Assembly (NCBI GenBank): GCA_945902115.1
Contig: CAMDLY010000001.1
Span: forward strand, 42,069 to 106,068
Direction of reading: 5' to 3'
Source of the DNA: Lishizhenia tianjinensis
Lineage (GTDB): Bacteria > Bacteroidota > Bacteroidia > Flavobacteriales_D > Crocinitomicaceae
DNA length: 64,000 nucleotides
Part shown: one piece after another, positions 28,545-38,496 of the stretch
How positions within the stretch are numbered: position 1 is the stretch's first letter
Layout: each line of letters opens with the position of its first letter
Translations under genes and position numbers: made by a program
Notes under the pieces: generated by a model
The model's input: only the letters and a program-made list of their open reading frames with translations
What the model was told of the DNA's origin: nothing
Database searches by the model: none

Positions 28545-29115
28545 ATCTAAGAATCGTCTTATGGATATGGGAAATACTACAGTTATACTTTTCGGATAAT
28601 TTTTTTAAGCTGTAACCTTTTAAATTTCTTAGTAGGTAAATACGTTTCTTCTGCACTGAAGTTAGAGGATCTTTTCGCCCTTGAGAAATATTACCACCTT
28701 TTGGACCATATTTCAACCTGCGCTTTAACCACAAATCTGCGTTGCTTCTTTTCCCGCTCTCGAAACCAGATTTTATAGATTCACTGAAACTTGACCATTT
28801 AAGATTACTCAATAAGTTATTTTCTACATTTCCATCAATATGCACGACTACCTTAAAATTAACAGGGTCAGGATTGAATAAAAAGGCTGAGGCTAATATT
28901 TTATGAGGATAGACAGTTTTTCTATTTCCATTATCGTCAATTAAATCAGCCATCACAAATTTGTTTTTAGGGTGTTTACGGAGATTTTTTAACTTACTTT
29001 CATAACGTACTAAGCGGTTATTCTTGAAGGATTTAACCCTGTCTAAAGACCGAATTCTCCCGGTAGAAGATACTTCGTAATTTGAAAATCCAGGAATAAC
29101 TTTCCACTCTTCCAT
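28531..29115 (-). CDS. NUMOD4/HNH homing-type endonuclease with C-terminal HTH-like segment
   Basis: EEWKVIPGFSNYEVSSTGRIRSLDR (NUMOD4), YPHKILASAFLFNPDPVNFKVVVHIDGNVENNLLSNLKWSS (HNH_3-like), SLKKLSEKYNCSISHIHKTI (HTH-like). Confidence 0.85.
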   Translation of the reverse strand: MEEWKVIPGFSNYEVSSTGRIRSLDRVKSFKNNRLVRYESKLKNLRKHPKNKFVMADLIDDNGNRKTVYPHKILASAFLFNPDPVNFKVVVHIDGNVENNLLSNLKWSSFSESIKSGFESGKRSNADLWLKRRLKYGPKGGNISQGRKDPLTSVQKKRIYLLRNLKGYSLKKLSEKYNCSISHIHKTILRFSEQ

Positions 29116-29156
29116 GGAAAAAAAACAAACTCTTACACAAATTGTTCTTCGAAAAA

Positions 29157-30155
29157 TTAAATAGTTGAGAACTGAAATTCATCGGCGTTCACAGCAATGT
29201 AATTGAGTGTCTCTAGGATCTCATTGAGTTCATTTGAAACAACTAGTTTCGACCTAAAATCCTTGAAATGTGCTATGCCTTTAAAGTAGTTAGTATAATG
29301 ACGCCGCATTTCATTTATACCGAGGGTCTCTCCCTTCCATCGAATGCTCATCAACAAATGATCTTTGGCTACCTCTACCCTTTCAGCAATAGTCGGTGTC
29401 GGTAAGTGCTCACCTGTCTTCATAAAATGTCTTACCTCATTAAAAAACCACGGATATCCTATAGTTGCCCTACCAATCATAATACCATCGACACCATACC
29501 TATTTTTGTATTCTACCGCTTTCTCAGGAGAATCTATATCTCCATTTCCAAAAACCGGTATTCTCATTCTTGCATTGTTCTTAACATCGCCAATGAGCGT
29601 CCAGTCTGCGTCTCCTTTATACATTTGCTTTCTGGTCCTTCCGTGAATGGAAATTGCTTCTATACCAATATCCTGCAACCTCTCAGCCGTATCCACAACA
29701 AATTTTGTGTGCTCATCCCAGCCTAGTCTTGTTTTCACCGTTACGGGAAGATTTGTTGATTTTACGATTTCTGCAGTCATCTTAATCATTTTCGGAATAT
29801 CTTGCAGAATCCCTGCCCCTGCTCCTTTACAAGCTACTTTCTTGACAGGACAACCGTAATTGATGTCTAAAATATCTGGATTAGTTTTTTCAATTATGGC
29901 AGCTGCCTGCTTCATACTTTCTATTTCAGCACCAAAAATTTGGATCCCAATCGGGCGTTCATATTCATAAATATCTAATTTTTGAACACTTTTGGCAGCA
30001 TCTCTAATCAGACCCTCTGAAGATATAAATTCGGTGTACATTAAGTCTGCACCATATTTTTTACATAATGCACGAAAAGGGGGATCACTAACGTCTTCCA
30101 TTGGTGCAAGCAACAATGGAAATTCACCTAATTCAATATCTCTAATTTTTACCAT
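29157..30155 (-). CDS. dusB: tRNA-dihydrouridine synthase (DusB-type)
   Basis: LLAPMEDVSDPPFRALCKKYGADLMYTEF...DINYGCPVKKVACKGAGAG...VTVKTRLGW...HGRTRKQMY. Confidence 0.94.
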   Translation of the reverse strand: MVKIRDIELGEFPLLLAPMEDVSDPPFRALCKKYGADLMYTEFISSEGLIRDAAKSVQKLDIYEYERPIGIQIFGAEIESMKQAAAIIEKTNPDILDINYGCPVKKVACKGAGAGILQDIPKMIKMTAEIVKSTNLPVTVKTRLGWDEHTKFVVDTAERLQDIGIEAISIHGRTRKQMYKGDADWTLIGDVKNNARMRIPVFGNGDIDSPEKAVEYKNRYGVDGIMIGRATIGYPWFFNEVRHFMKTGEHLPTPTIAERVEVAKDHLLMSIRWKGETLGINEMRRHYTNYFKGIAHFKDFRSKLVVSNELNEILETLNYIAVNADEFQFSTI

Positions 30156-31233
30156 GCCTAAGAAATTCAGAAACTGTAACTGTTTTTAAGTACTCTTTTA
30201 ATTTTTGTTCATTTTCTGATTTCAACACCATGAACATATTATCTGACTCAACCACGATATAATCAGACAATCCGTCCAACAAAACTAACTTATTGTCAGA
30301 AACATTTATTAGACAATTTTTACTGTCGAATAAAAAGACATTTTTTCCAATCACTGCATTTCCAGACGAATCTTTCTCAAGGTGATCATTCAAGCTACCC
30401 CATGTTCCTAAATCACTCCAATCAAAATCTGCAAGAACTACAGAAACGTTTTTTGCATGCTCAAGAATAGCATAATCGATGGAAATATCCTCACATACAT
30501 TGAATGCATTTTGTACGAATTCTGCTTCCCGATCAGAGTAATAAGCTGTTAAGTCTTCCATGAAAAGTTTAGCTAAAGCTGGTTGGAAGGTTTTAAAAGA
30601 TTCAAGAATAGTTTTTGCTTCCCAAATAAATATCCCTGAATTCCAAAAAAAATTGCCTGCTTTTAAATATAACTCTGCATTCTTAAGCGACGGCTTTTCT
30701 CGAAATTGAAGAACCTTAGTGGCATGGCCGAATCTCCCTTTGGCAGTTTCATCGAACTCAATATATCCATAACCTGTGTCAGGTCTGGAAGGAGAAATAC
30801 CAAGCGTAACTAAATCACTTTCTGTCTTAGCTACATTCATGGCATTAACTAAGATTTCTGAAAATCTATTCTCATTCAAAATAAGGTGATCTGATGGAAG
30901 AACAACTAACATTGCCTCAGGGTTCTTGGCATAAATTTTAGCGGAAGCATAGGCCAAACAAGGAGCGGTATTTTTTCTTTCTGGTTCACATAGGATGTTA
31001 TCCTCTGGAATATTCGGTAGCTGTTTTTTTACCATATCCGCATATACAGAATTGGTTAAAATAAAAACCTGATTTTCGGGTACAGTATGAAGCAAGCGTT
31101 CATAGGTCAGCTGCAAAAGAGATTTGCCAACCCCTAATACATCTTGAAATTGTTTTGGATGATCAGGGGTTGACATCGGCCAAAAACGACTACCGATACC
31201 ACCTGCCATTATCAATCCATAATTATTATTCAT
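30142..31233 (-). CDS. manC: Mannose-1-phosphate guanylyltransferase
   Basis: IMAGGIGSRFWPMSTPDHPKQF...VLPSDHLI...FREKPSLKNAELYLKAGNFFWNSGIF. Confidence 0.94.
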   Translation of the reverse strand: MNNNYGLIMAGGIGSRFWPMSTPDHPKQFQDVLGVGKSLLQLTYERLLHTVPENQVFILTNSVYADMVKKQLPNIPEDNILCEPERKNTAPCLAYASAKIYAKNPEAMLVVLPSDHLILNENRFSEILVNAMNVAKTESDLVTLGISPSRPDTGYGYIEFDETAKGRFGHATKVLQFREKPSLKNAELYLKAGNFFWNSGIFIWEAKTILESFKTFQPALAKLFMEDLTAYYSDREAEFVQNAFNVCEDISIDYAILEHAKNVSVVLADFDWSDLGTWGSLNDHLEKDSSGNAVIGKNVFLFDSKNCLINVSDNKLVLLDGLSDYIVVESDNMFMVLKSENEQKLKEYLKTVTVSEFLRHGKN

Positions 31234-31861
31234 TCGTGTGATTTATAATTTGTGCTAATTTATGAATTAGGTAAGGCTTTTCTGTACCTACTTCTCGGCA
31301 AAGATAACGACTTCTCCTGAGCTTTCCTTTTACAAATTTCTTTCCGTTGATTTCAAAAGTGTCGCCTTCGCTCAAATCCTCTAGACTAATCACAACTTGA
31401 TTCGTTAGATTGTCATATTTTCGTAAAACTCTCGTAAGCTGAATATCCGAACATGAGGAAGCTTTCGTATTTACGAGAGACTTCATCAATGCGATCTTTA
31501 TTTCATCAGGTAATTTCCCTGAGTCAATTATGGGAATCAATAAAGATCTAAATTCATTTTTCCACTCTGGACCATGAGGTAAGATAAGAAAACCAAAAGA
31601 TCGAAAGGTGTTGAGGTGTGCTAACTCATGCAGAGCAGTGATCAAAAACGAATAACTGTTCAAATCTCCGTTCACCGTGATAGTTGGTATTTCTTGCTGG
31701 GAACTTACTCTGAAATCTCCGAGTTTCGTTTTTCTTCCTTTGACAATCTTAAATTTTACCTGTCCCTGGAGAATTAATTTTGCCAAATGAGTTTCAAATC
31801 CATCTGGCACGAACTTTTTTAAAACCAAAGAAAATTTCTCCAACTTATCCATGAACTTCAA
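31226..31861 (-). CDS. SprT-like zinc metallopeptidase domain protein
   Basis: TALHELAHLNTFRSFGFLILPHGPEWKNEFRSLL (HExxH plus third His). Confidence 0.88.
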   Translation of the reverse strand: MKFMDKLEKFSLVLKKFVPDGFETHLAKLILQGQVKFKIVKGRKTKLGDFRVSSQQEIPTITVNGDLNSYSFLITALHELAHLNTFRSFGFLILPHGPEWKNEFRSLLIPIIDSGKLPDEIKIALMKSLVNTKASSCSDIQLTRVLRKYDNLTNQVVISLEDLSEGDTFEINGKKFVKGKLRRSRYLCREVGTEKPYLIHKLAQIINHTNE

Positions 31862-31919
31862 AATTAATCAACTCGTGAACTAAAGCGACATTGGACTGAA
31901 AATTATATGTAATTTAGCA

Positions 31920-32663
31920 ATGAAAATAGTCATGCAGAACTTTGGTAAATACATATTGATGTTAACGGTTATACTCACCCGTCCGAAAAAGTGGTCTATT
32001 TTTTTCAAGCGACTTTTTAACGAAATTTCGAGTATTGGCGTTAATTCCATTCCTATAGTTGTCCTAATGTCAACTTTCATAGGTGGAGTAATTGCCTTAC
32101 AAACTGCATCGAACATGTCAAATCCCTTGTTACCACGATATACCGTTGGATATATTACACAATCAAGTACTATTTTAGAATTTTCACCGACTATTATTTC
32201 GTTAATCTTGGCAGGTAAGGTCGGATCAAACATTGCATCTGAAATTGGTACAATGCGCGTAACAGAACAGATAGATGCCCTTGAAATAATGGGCGTAAAT
32301 TCGTTGAATTTTTTAGTTTTACCGAAAATAGTTGCTGCTGTACTTTTCTTTCCGATACTCGTAATTATATCTATGTTTTTGAGTATCACTGGAGGATGGC
32401 TGGCCTTGATTCTTTCTGATTTGAGTACCACAGATACGTATGTTTTGGGTATACGCTATTCATTCATACCCTATCACATCGTTTACGCCTTAACGAAGAC
32501 AATTGTCTTTGGATTTATCATAGTCTCAGTGGCCTCTTTTTATGGTTATTACGTGAAGGGGGGGTCATTGGAAGTTGGAAGATCATCCACTCAAGCTGTT
32601 GTCATTTCTAGTGTATTTATTTTGATTGCGAATTTCTTGCTCACTCAAATGATGCTTTTGTAA
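31920..32663 (+). CDS. mlaE: MlaE-family ABC transporter permease
   Basis: VVLMSTFIGGVIALQTA...ILAGKVGSNIASEIGTMRVTEQIDALEIMGVNS. Confidence 0.93.
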   Translation: MKIVMQNFGKYILMLTVILTRPKKWSIFFKRLFNEISSIGVNSIPIVVLMSTFIGGVIALQTASNMSNPLLPRYTVGYITQSSTILEFSPTIISLILAGKVGSNIASEIGTMRVTEQIDALEIMGVNSLNFLVLPKIVAAVLFFPILVIISMFLSITGGWLALILSDLSTTDTYVLGIRYSFIPYHIVYALTKTIVFGFIIVSVASFYGYYVKGGSLEVGRSSTQAVVISSVFILIANFLLTQMMLL

Positions 32664-33430
32664 TGATTGAAGTTAAAAACATCAATAAGTCCTTTTCAGA
32701 AAATCAAGTTTTATTTGATATCAATGCATGTTTTGAAAAAGGGAAAGTAAATCTGATAATTGGGCAATCGGGACAAGGTAAATCAGTATTGGCAAAGTGC
32801 ATGGTCGGACTACATGAGGTAGACAGCGGAGAAGTGCTCTACGAAGGTAGGGACTTCACAAAAATGAACAGACAGCACAGAAGTGAAATAAGACAAGAAA
32901 TAGGAATGCTTTTCCAGGGAGCAGCATTATTTGACTCGATGACTGTAGAAGAAAATGTTATGTTTCCTCTAACGATGTTTACCAAAATGACCCGTGGAGA
33001 AATGACTAAACGTGCAGATTATTGTTTAGAACACGTCAATCTGGTTGGAAGAAATAAACTTTACCCTTCGGAATGTTCAGGAGGGATGCAAAAAAGAGTG
33101 GGTATTGCGAGGTCAATTGCCATGAATCCAAAATTTCTATTCTGTGATGAACCTAACTCCGGGTTAGATCCCCAAACATCAATTTTAATAGACGGCCTAA
33201 TTGAGCAACTAACCTCTGAATTAAATATGACTACCGTGGTGATAACACACGATATGAACAGTGTCATGGAGATAGGTGATAGCATCATTTTCATATATCA
33301 AGGAAAAAAATGGTGGGAAGGGAATAGAGAAAGTATTATAACCACGGATAACCAGGAGATATCGAATTTCGTGTATGCCTCTGATTTCATGAAAGAGATT
33401 AGGTCATCGATGCAAGAAAAAAGAAGATAA
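32663..33430 (+). CDS. mlaF: ABC transporter ATP-binding protein (MlaF-like)
   Basis: GQSGQGKSVLAKCMVGL, SECSGGMQKRVGIARSIAMNPKFLFCDEPNSGLDPQ; 1-nt overlap with mlaE. Confidence 0.92.
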   Translation: MIEVKNINKSFSENQVLFDINACFEKGKVNLIIGQSGQGKSVLAKCMVGLHEVDSGEVLYEGRDFTKMNRQHRSEIRQEIGMLFQGAALFDSMTVEENVMFPLTMFTKMTRGEMTKRADYCLEHVNLVGRNKLYPSECSGGMQKRVGIARSIAMNPKFLFCDEPNSGLDPQTSILIDGLIEQLTSELNMTTVVITHDMNSVMEIGDSIIFIYQGKKWWEGNRESIITTDNQEISNFVYASDFMKEIRSSMQEKRR

Positions 33431-33465
33431 ATTATCATTATATTTTTCAAATTAAATTTTGTTCT

Positions 33466-33473
33466 TATCTTTG
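33466..33473 (+). promoter_or_regulatory. -7 box TATCTTTG upstream of tRNA-Leu
   Basis: TAnnTTTG match 80 nt upstream of the tRNA. Confidence 0.5.
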
Positions 33474-33553
33474 CAACCCGTTTCAGTAGAGAGAATTTCC
33501 ATACAGAGACAAACGAAAATTGGCCAACGGGTCAAATTACAAAAGAAATTTAT

Positions 33554-33635
33554 GCGGATGTGGTGAAATTGGTAGACACGCCAGACTTAGGATCTGGTGC
33601 CGAGAGGTGTGCGGGTTCGAGTCCCTCCATCCGCA
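33554..33635 (+). tRNA. tRNA-Leu (TAG)
   Basis: GCGGATGTGGTGAAATTGGTAGACACGCCAGACTTAGGATCTGGTGCCGAGAGGTGTGCGGGTTCGAGTCCCTCCATCCGCA; anticodon TAG; class II variable arm. Confidence 0.95.
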
Positions 33636-33639
33636 CTAG

Positions 33640-33666
33640 AAGGTTTCGTGATAGCGAGACCTTTTT
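33640..33666 (+). terminator. Terminator downstream of tRNA-Leu
   Basis: aaggtttcg-tgatag-cgagacctt plus T-tract. Confidence 0.7.
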
Positions 33667-33690
33667 AGTTTAAAGGAAAAATAAAAAAAT

Positions 33691-35043
33691 ATGAATGTTA
33701 TTCGAGAAGAGATTGACGCACTTAATGCTGTCTTAACGGTTAAAATAGATTCTGAGGATTACCAAGGAAAAGTAAAGCAAGCGTTAGAAAAACACAGAAA
33801 AACAGCAAAAATACCTGGTTTTAGACCCGGTCATGTTCCTTTTGGATTAATTCAAAAGCAATATGGCAAAGCTGTTCTTGCCGAGGAATTGAATAAATTG
33901 ACCAACGATACATTGAGTAATTACATTTTTGAAAATAAATTAGATATCCTTGGAAATCCAATACCAAAGTCAGATGCGGAGTTAGTTGGTAGTTTCGATC
34001 AACCCGGTGATTTCGAATTTTCTTTTGAGATAGGTTATTCTCCCTCATTCACTTTACCCATTTCATCCAATACCTCATTCGATTGTAACAAGGTGAAAAT
34101 TGACAATACACTTCTCGATAAGCAAATTGAGGATCTAAGAAGACGATATGGAAAACTTGTTTCCACGGAACTTTCTGAAGACCGAGATATGCTTTTAGGG
34201 AAATTTGAAGAGTTGGAAGAGACGGGTCTTCTTAAAGAAAATGGTATTTCTCATACGGCAACGATATCGTTGGAATTCTTAGAATCTAAAGACACAGCGA
34301 GCCTATTTAAGAGTAAAAAAATAGGAGAAGTCATTGCGGTTGATCCGAGATTAGTATCCAAAGGTGATAAAGATTTGGCAAGTATGTTGGGGATTACAGA
34401 AGATGGAATAGATTCATTATCTACCAATTTTCAATTCACCATCACGGAAATCAAGCGTATGGAATTAGCTGAACTCAGTGAAGATTTATATAACAAACTA
34501 TTTCTCCCGGGTGAAGTAAAGACAGAAGATGAATTGAGAAGTAGAATTTCAGCAGATTTGGAAAAAATGTTTTCTGGGGACACAGATCGCATGCTCACAA
34601 GAGATGTGTATAATTACCTCATGGAAAAGACTGCAGTGCAATTTCCAGAAGCCTTTTTGAAAAGATGGATTAAATTATCCAACGACAAACCCGTTACAGA
34701 GGATGAAATTGAACGTGATTTTAGTAATTATCTTCAGTCTCTCAAGTGGCAGCTCATACAAACCAAGATTTTTAAGGAGAATAACATCCAGTTGACAAAC
34801 CAAGAGGTTGTTGAGTATACGAAAGAATTACTTGCTGGGAATTATGCACAATATGGAATGCCCGCACCAGAGGATGCGGAATTAACTGAAACAGCAGTAA
34901 GGTTATTAAAGAATAAAGAACAAGCAAACGGGATTTATGATAAACTAGCTGAACAAAAGCTGACAGAGTATTTTAAAGCAACGGTAGCGCTGAAAACGAA
35001 GGACATACTTTACGATGACTTTTTAGCCTTAGCAAAAGGATAA
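33691..35043 (+). CDS. tig: Trigger factor
   Basis: MNVIREEIDALNAVLTVKIDSEDYQGKVKQALEKHRKTAKIPGFRPGHVPFGLIQKQYGKAVLAEELN: TF ribosome-binding GFRPG motif. Confidence 0.94.
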   Translation: MNVIREEIDALNAVLTVKIDSEDYQGKVKQALEKHRKTAKIPGFRPGHVPFGLIQKQYGKAVLAEELNKLTNDTLSNYIFENKLDILGNPIPKSDAELVGSFDQPGDFEFSFEIGYSPSFTLPISSNTSFDCNKVKIDNTLLDKQIEDLRRRYGKLVSTELSEDRDMLLGKFEELEETGLLKENGISHTATISLEFLESKDTASLFKSKKIGEVIAVDPRLVSKGDKDLASMLGITEDGIDSLSTNFQFTITEIKRMELAELSEDLYNKLFLPGEVKTEDELRSRISADLEKMFSGDTDRMLTRDVYNYLMEKTAVQFPEAFLKRWIKLSNDKPVTEDEIERDFSNYLQSLKWQLIQTKIFKENNIQLTNQEVVEYTKELLAGNYAQYGMPAPEDAELTETAVRLLKNKEQANGIYDKLAEQKLTEYFKATVALKTKDILYDDFLALAKG

Positions 35044-35047
35044 AAAT

Positions 35048-35078
35048 ATGAGGGGGCCTGTTAAGCCCCTTTTTTTTC
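35048..35078 (+). terminator. Rho-independent terminator after tig
   Basis: ggggc-ctgttaa-gcccc followed by an 8-T tract. Confidence 0.85.
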
Positions 35079-35230
35079 AAATTAACCCCTCTGCTGAATA
35101 CATGTCTGGATCCCTATTTAAACAAATTCAATAAAAAATAGGATGAACAATATATTTTGACGCACAAAAACGATTATTAATTGTTAAGTAGAAGCAGCGT
35201 TTAGGTTGTGAAAAAATTTCAACAAAATAG

Positions 35231-35238
35231 TACCTTTG
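35231..35238 (+). promoter_or_regulatory. -7 box TACCTTTG upstream of the peroxiredoxin operon
   Basis: TAnnTTTG match with TTG 22 nt upstream. Confidence 0.5.
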
Positions 35239-35268
35239 TATAATTAAATAATTAATAAAATATAAGCT

Positions 35269-35892
35269 ATGGCAACTTTAGTAGGAAGGAAATTTCCAGA
35301 TGTTTCAGTAAAAGCAATCGATGAAATGGGTGATGCATTTGAACTAAATGTACTACAGCAGGCGGTTGAAAATAAGAAAAAAGTGCTTTTATTCTGGTAC
35401 CCAAAAGATTTTACATTCGTTTGTCCAACTGAACTTCACGCATTTCAGGCAGCGGCCTCTGAGCTAGAACAAAGAAACACACTTTTAATTGGTGCCTCAT
35501 GTGATACCGCAGAAGTACATTTTGCTTGGTTAAACACAGCAAAAGATAACGGAGGTATCGAAGGAATTAAATACCCACTCATAGCTGACTCAAAAAGGTC
35601 ATTGGCCTACGAATTGGGGATTTTAGATTACGACATGTATGACGAAGAAGATTCTTCTGGTGACAATGTTACATACCGAGCAACCTATTTATTGGATGAA
35701 ACAGGCATGGTATTCCACGAATCTGTGAATCATTTTCCAGTAGGAAGAAACGTTAATGAGTATATTCGATTAATCGATGCATTTACACATGTTCAAAAAC
35801 ACGGAGAGGTTTGCCCTGCAAATTGGGAAGAGGGAAAAGACGCAATGAATGCTTCACGAACAGGTGTTGCAAGTTACTTAAGCAAGCATTAA
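35269..35892 (+). CDS. 2-Cys peroxiredoxin (AhpC/TSA family)
   Basis: WYPKDFTFVCPTELHAF peroxidatic Cys; GEVCPANWEEGK resolving Cys. Confidence 0.95.
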   Translation: MATLVGRKFPDVSVKAIDEMGDAFELNVLQQAVENKKKVLLFWYPKDFTFVCPTELHAFQAAASELEQRNTLLIGASCDTAEVHFAWLNTAKDNGGIEGIKYPLIADSKRSLAYELGILDYDMYDEEDSSGDNVTYRATYLLDETGMVFHESVNHFPVGRNVNEYIRLIDAFTHVQKHGEVCPANWEEGKDAMNASRTGVASYLSKH

Positions 35893-35902
35893 CCGACAAC
35901 TT

Positions 35903-36217
35903 ATGTTTTCAGAAATCGCAGAAGATAACCTCGAACACTTATTGACCTCCAGTGCAAAAGTAATGGTTCAGTATGGTGCCACTTGGTGCGGCAATTGTAA
36001 AATCATCAAACCCAAATTCAAAAGACTGGCAGAGGAGCATGAAGGTATCGAATTTTATTATGTAGATGCTGAGAAGTTTCCAAATTCTCGAAAGTTTGCA
36101 AACGTTAATAATTTACCAACTTTTGCGGGTTTTGTAAATGGACGTTTAGTTAAAGAAGCCCAAGGAAATAAAATAGAAACCATTCAAGAAGTACTCCATG
36201 AGGTTACCACTAATTAA
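35903..36217 (+). CDS. Thioredoxin-family protein
   Basis: VMVQYGATWCGNCKIIKPKFKRLAEEH, active site WCGNC. Confidence 0.93.
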   Translation: MFSEIAEDNLEHLLTSSAKVMVQYGATWCGNCKIIKPKFKRLAEEHEGIEFYYVDAEKFPNSRKFANVNNLPTFAGFVNGRLVKEAQGNKIETIQEVLHEVTTN

Positions 36218-36452
36218 GCATATAGTAGAGTTTATTGAACTAAATGACGAGGATTACGTTGTGGAAACCATTGAAACGCTTGAGAATCTCATCGAGGCCC
36301 CAGGTATTAAAGATGAAGAATTAGACGTCATTGGCGAATTACTTTCAAACTATTCAGGAGCTCTTGAAGTACATAAAGAAATTCAAGCAGGATCAACGAA
36401 ACGAGATGCTCTAAATGGATTTATGAAACGAGTCACTGGGTCAGTAAACTAA
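36198..36452 (+). CDS. DUF6952-like small acidic protein
   Basis: 84 aa; MRLPLIKHIVEFIELNDEDYVVETIETLENLIEAPGIKDEELDVIGELLSNYSGALEVHKEI; overlaps the thioredoxin gene by 20 nt. Confidence 0.75.
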   Translation: MRLPLIKHIVEFIELNDEDYVVETIETLENLIEAPGIKDEELDVIGELLSNYSGALEVHKEIQAGSTKRDALNGFMKRVTGSVN

Positions 36453-36474
36453 CTAGAAAGTATTCTATTATTTA

Positions 36475-36503
36475 AAAAGTCGGCTTTTGGGTCGACTTTC
36501 TTT
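36475..36503 (+). terminator. Hairpin terminator after the peroxiredoxin operon
   Basis: AAAGTCG...CGACTTT stem followed by a T-rich tract. Confidence 0.6.
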
Positions 36504-36581
36504 CTTTTGATGCGTCAATATATTTCATCTCTATGGAATCGGTTTTAACGCATTGATTGCCATCATCCCATTGAAAAAGTT

Positions 36582-36589
36582 TACCTTTG
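36582..36589 (+). promoter_or_regulatory. -7 box TACCTTTG upstream of prfA
   Basis: TAnnTTTG match; G lies 4 nt before the ATG at 36594. Confidence 0.5.
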
Positions 36590-36593
36590 TAAC

Positions 36594-37673
36594 ATGTCAG
36601 ATTTATTGTCAAAATTAGAAGCAATTCATTATAGATTTGTAGAGGTCGGAAATATGATAACGGATCCCGATATCATATCTAATATGGAACGTTTTGTCAA
36701 GTTGAATAAAGAATACAAGGAATTAGAAGAACTTGATAATGTCTATAAGTCTTATAAAAATTTGATTGATAATCTATCTTCATCTAAGAAATTACTCGAT
36801 ATTGAAGCAGACCCTGAAATGAGGGAAATGGCGAAAATAGAGATTGATGAATTAGAGCAGCAGCGGCCAATAATGGAGGAAGACATCAAAATGATGTTAA
36901 TTCCTAAAGACCCTGAAGATGATAAAAATGCTATAATAGAATTAAGGGCCGGAACCGGAGGTGACGAGGCTTGTATTTTTGTAGAGGATATTTTTCGTAT
37001 GTATACGATGTATTTCAAAGAAATGGGTTGGCAGTTCGATATTTTAAATTCCTCTGAAGGAACTGTTAAAGGATTCAAGGAAATTTCTATGGAAATTGCC
37101 GGTGCTGGAATATACGGTATGTTAAAATTTGAGTCTGGTGTTCACCGTGTGCAACGGGTTCCTGAAACAGAATCGCAAGGTAGAGTACATACCTCAGCCA
37201 TCACCGTTGCTGTGTTACCTGAAGCAGAAGAAGTTGATTTTAAATTAGATATGAACGATGTCCGAAAAGATACTTTTCGTGCATCTGGAGCAGGTGGTCA
37301 GCATATTAATAAAACTGAATCCGCGATTCGTCTAACTCACATTCCAACAGGAGTGGTAGTTGAATGTCAAGATGGACGTTCTCAACATAAAAATTTAGAA
37401 AAGGCGATTTCAGTTTTGCGTTCTCGATTGTACCAGGCAGAATTAGATAGAGTGCACAGCGAACGTGCCGCCCAACGAAAAACGCTGGTTTCAACCGGGG
37501 ATCGTTCGGCAAAAATTAGAACATATAATTATCCTCAAGGTCGTATAACTGATCACCGAATAAACAAGACTATATACAACCTAAGTTCATTCATGAATGG
37601 GGATGTACAAGAGATGATTGATTCCTTGAAAATGGCCGAGAATGCGGAGAAATTAAAAGGGCAAGAAACATGA
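36594..37673 (+). CDS. prfA: Peptide chain release factor 1
   Basis: [43 protein letters not shown] motif; RF1-type. Confidence 0.96.
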   Translation: MSDLLSKLEAIHYRFVEVGNMITDPDIISNMERFVKLNKEYKELEELDNVYKSYKNLIDNLSSSKKLLDIEADPEMREMAKIEIDELEQQRPIMEEDIKMMLIPKDPEDDKNAIIELRAGTGGDEACIFVEDIFRMYTMYFKEMGWQFDILNSSEGTVKGFKEISMEIAGAGIYGMLKFESGVHRVQRVPETESQGRVHTSAITVAVLPEAEEVDFKLDMNDVRKDTFRASGAGGQHINKTESAIRLTHIPTGVVVECQDGRSQHKNLEKAISVLRSRLYQAELDRVHSERAAQRKTLVSTGDRSAKIRTYNYPQGRITDHRINKTIYNLSSFMNGDVQEMIDSLKMAENAEKLKGQET

Positions 37674-38485
37674 CAAAAAAAGAATTGATTAGTCAAATTC
37701 GCACCAAGCAATCTTTTCTCTGCGTGGGTTTGGACCCTGACTTGCAGAAGATACCTAAGCATTTATTAGAATTTGAAGACCCTATTTTTGAATTCAACAA
37801 GGCGATTATTGATGCAACTCATCATTTATGTGTAGCCTACAAGCCGAATACAGCTTTTTATGAATGTCTCGGTATTGCGGGATGGAAGTCCTTAGAGAAA
37901 ACTATTAATTATATTCCCAATGACTGCTTTGTAATAGCCGATGCAAAAAGAGGAGATATTGGAAATACCTCATCATATTATGCTAAGACTTTTTTTGAGT
38001 CTTTAAGTTGCGATGCAGTAACTGTTGCTCCGTATATGGGAGCTGACTCAGTTAAACCTTTCCTAGCTTTTGAGAATAAATGGGTAATACTACTCGTTTT
38101 AACATCCAATGACGGTTCACAAGACTTTCAGATGTTGTCTACTGAAAATGGAAAGCTTTATGCCGAAATAATACGAAAATCTCAAGAATGGGGAACTTCT
38201 GAGAATCTCATGTATGTAGTTGGAGGCACTCGAGCAGATCAAATTGCGGAAGTTAGAAAATTAGCACCTGATAATTTCTTTTTGGTGCCTGGTGTTGGAG
38301 CACAAGGGGCTTCTCTAGATGAAGTAGTTCATTATGGAAGCAATGATTCATGCGGATTATTGGTGAATTCATCACGAGCAATTATTTATGCTAGCGCTGA
38401 AAAAGATTTTGCAATGGCCGCCAAAAAAGAAGCGCTGAATATGCAAGGACAAATGGCCAAACATATCCAGCGCAATAACTGGTAA
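37670..38485 (+). CDS. pyrF: Orotidine 5'-phosphate decarboxylase
   Basis: LCVGLDPD...[23 protein letters not shown]...PGVGAQGA. Confidence 0.96.
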   Translation: MTKKELISQIRTKQSFLCVGLDPDLQKIPKHLLEFEDPIFEFNKAIIDATHHLCVAYKPNTAFYECLGIAGWKSLEKTINYIPNDCFVIADAKRGDIGNTSSYYAKTFFESLSCDAVTVAPYMGADSVKPFLAFENKWVILLVLTSNDGSQDFQMLSTENGKLYAEIIRKSQEWGTSENLMYVVGGTRADQIAEVRKLAPDNFFLVPGVGAQGASLDEVVHYGSNDSCGLLVNSSRAIIYASAEKDFAMAAKKEALNMQGQMAKHIQRNNW

Positions 38486-38496
38486 TTTTATTTATT

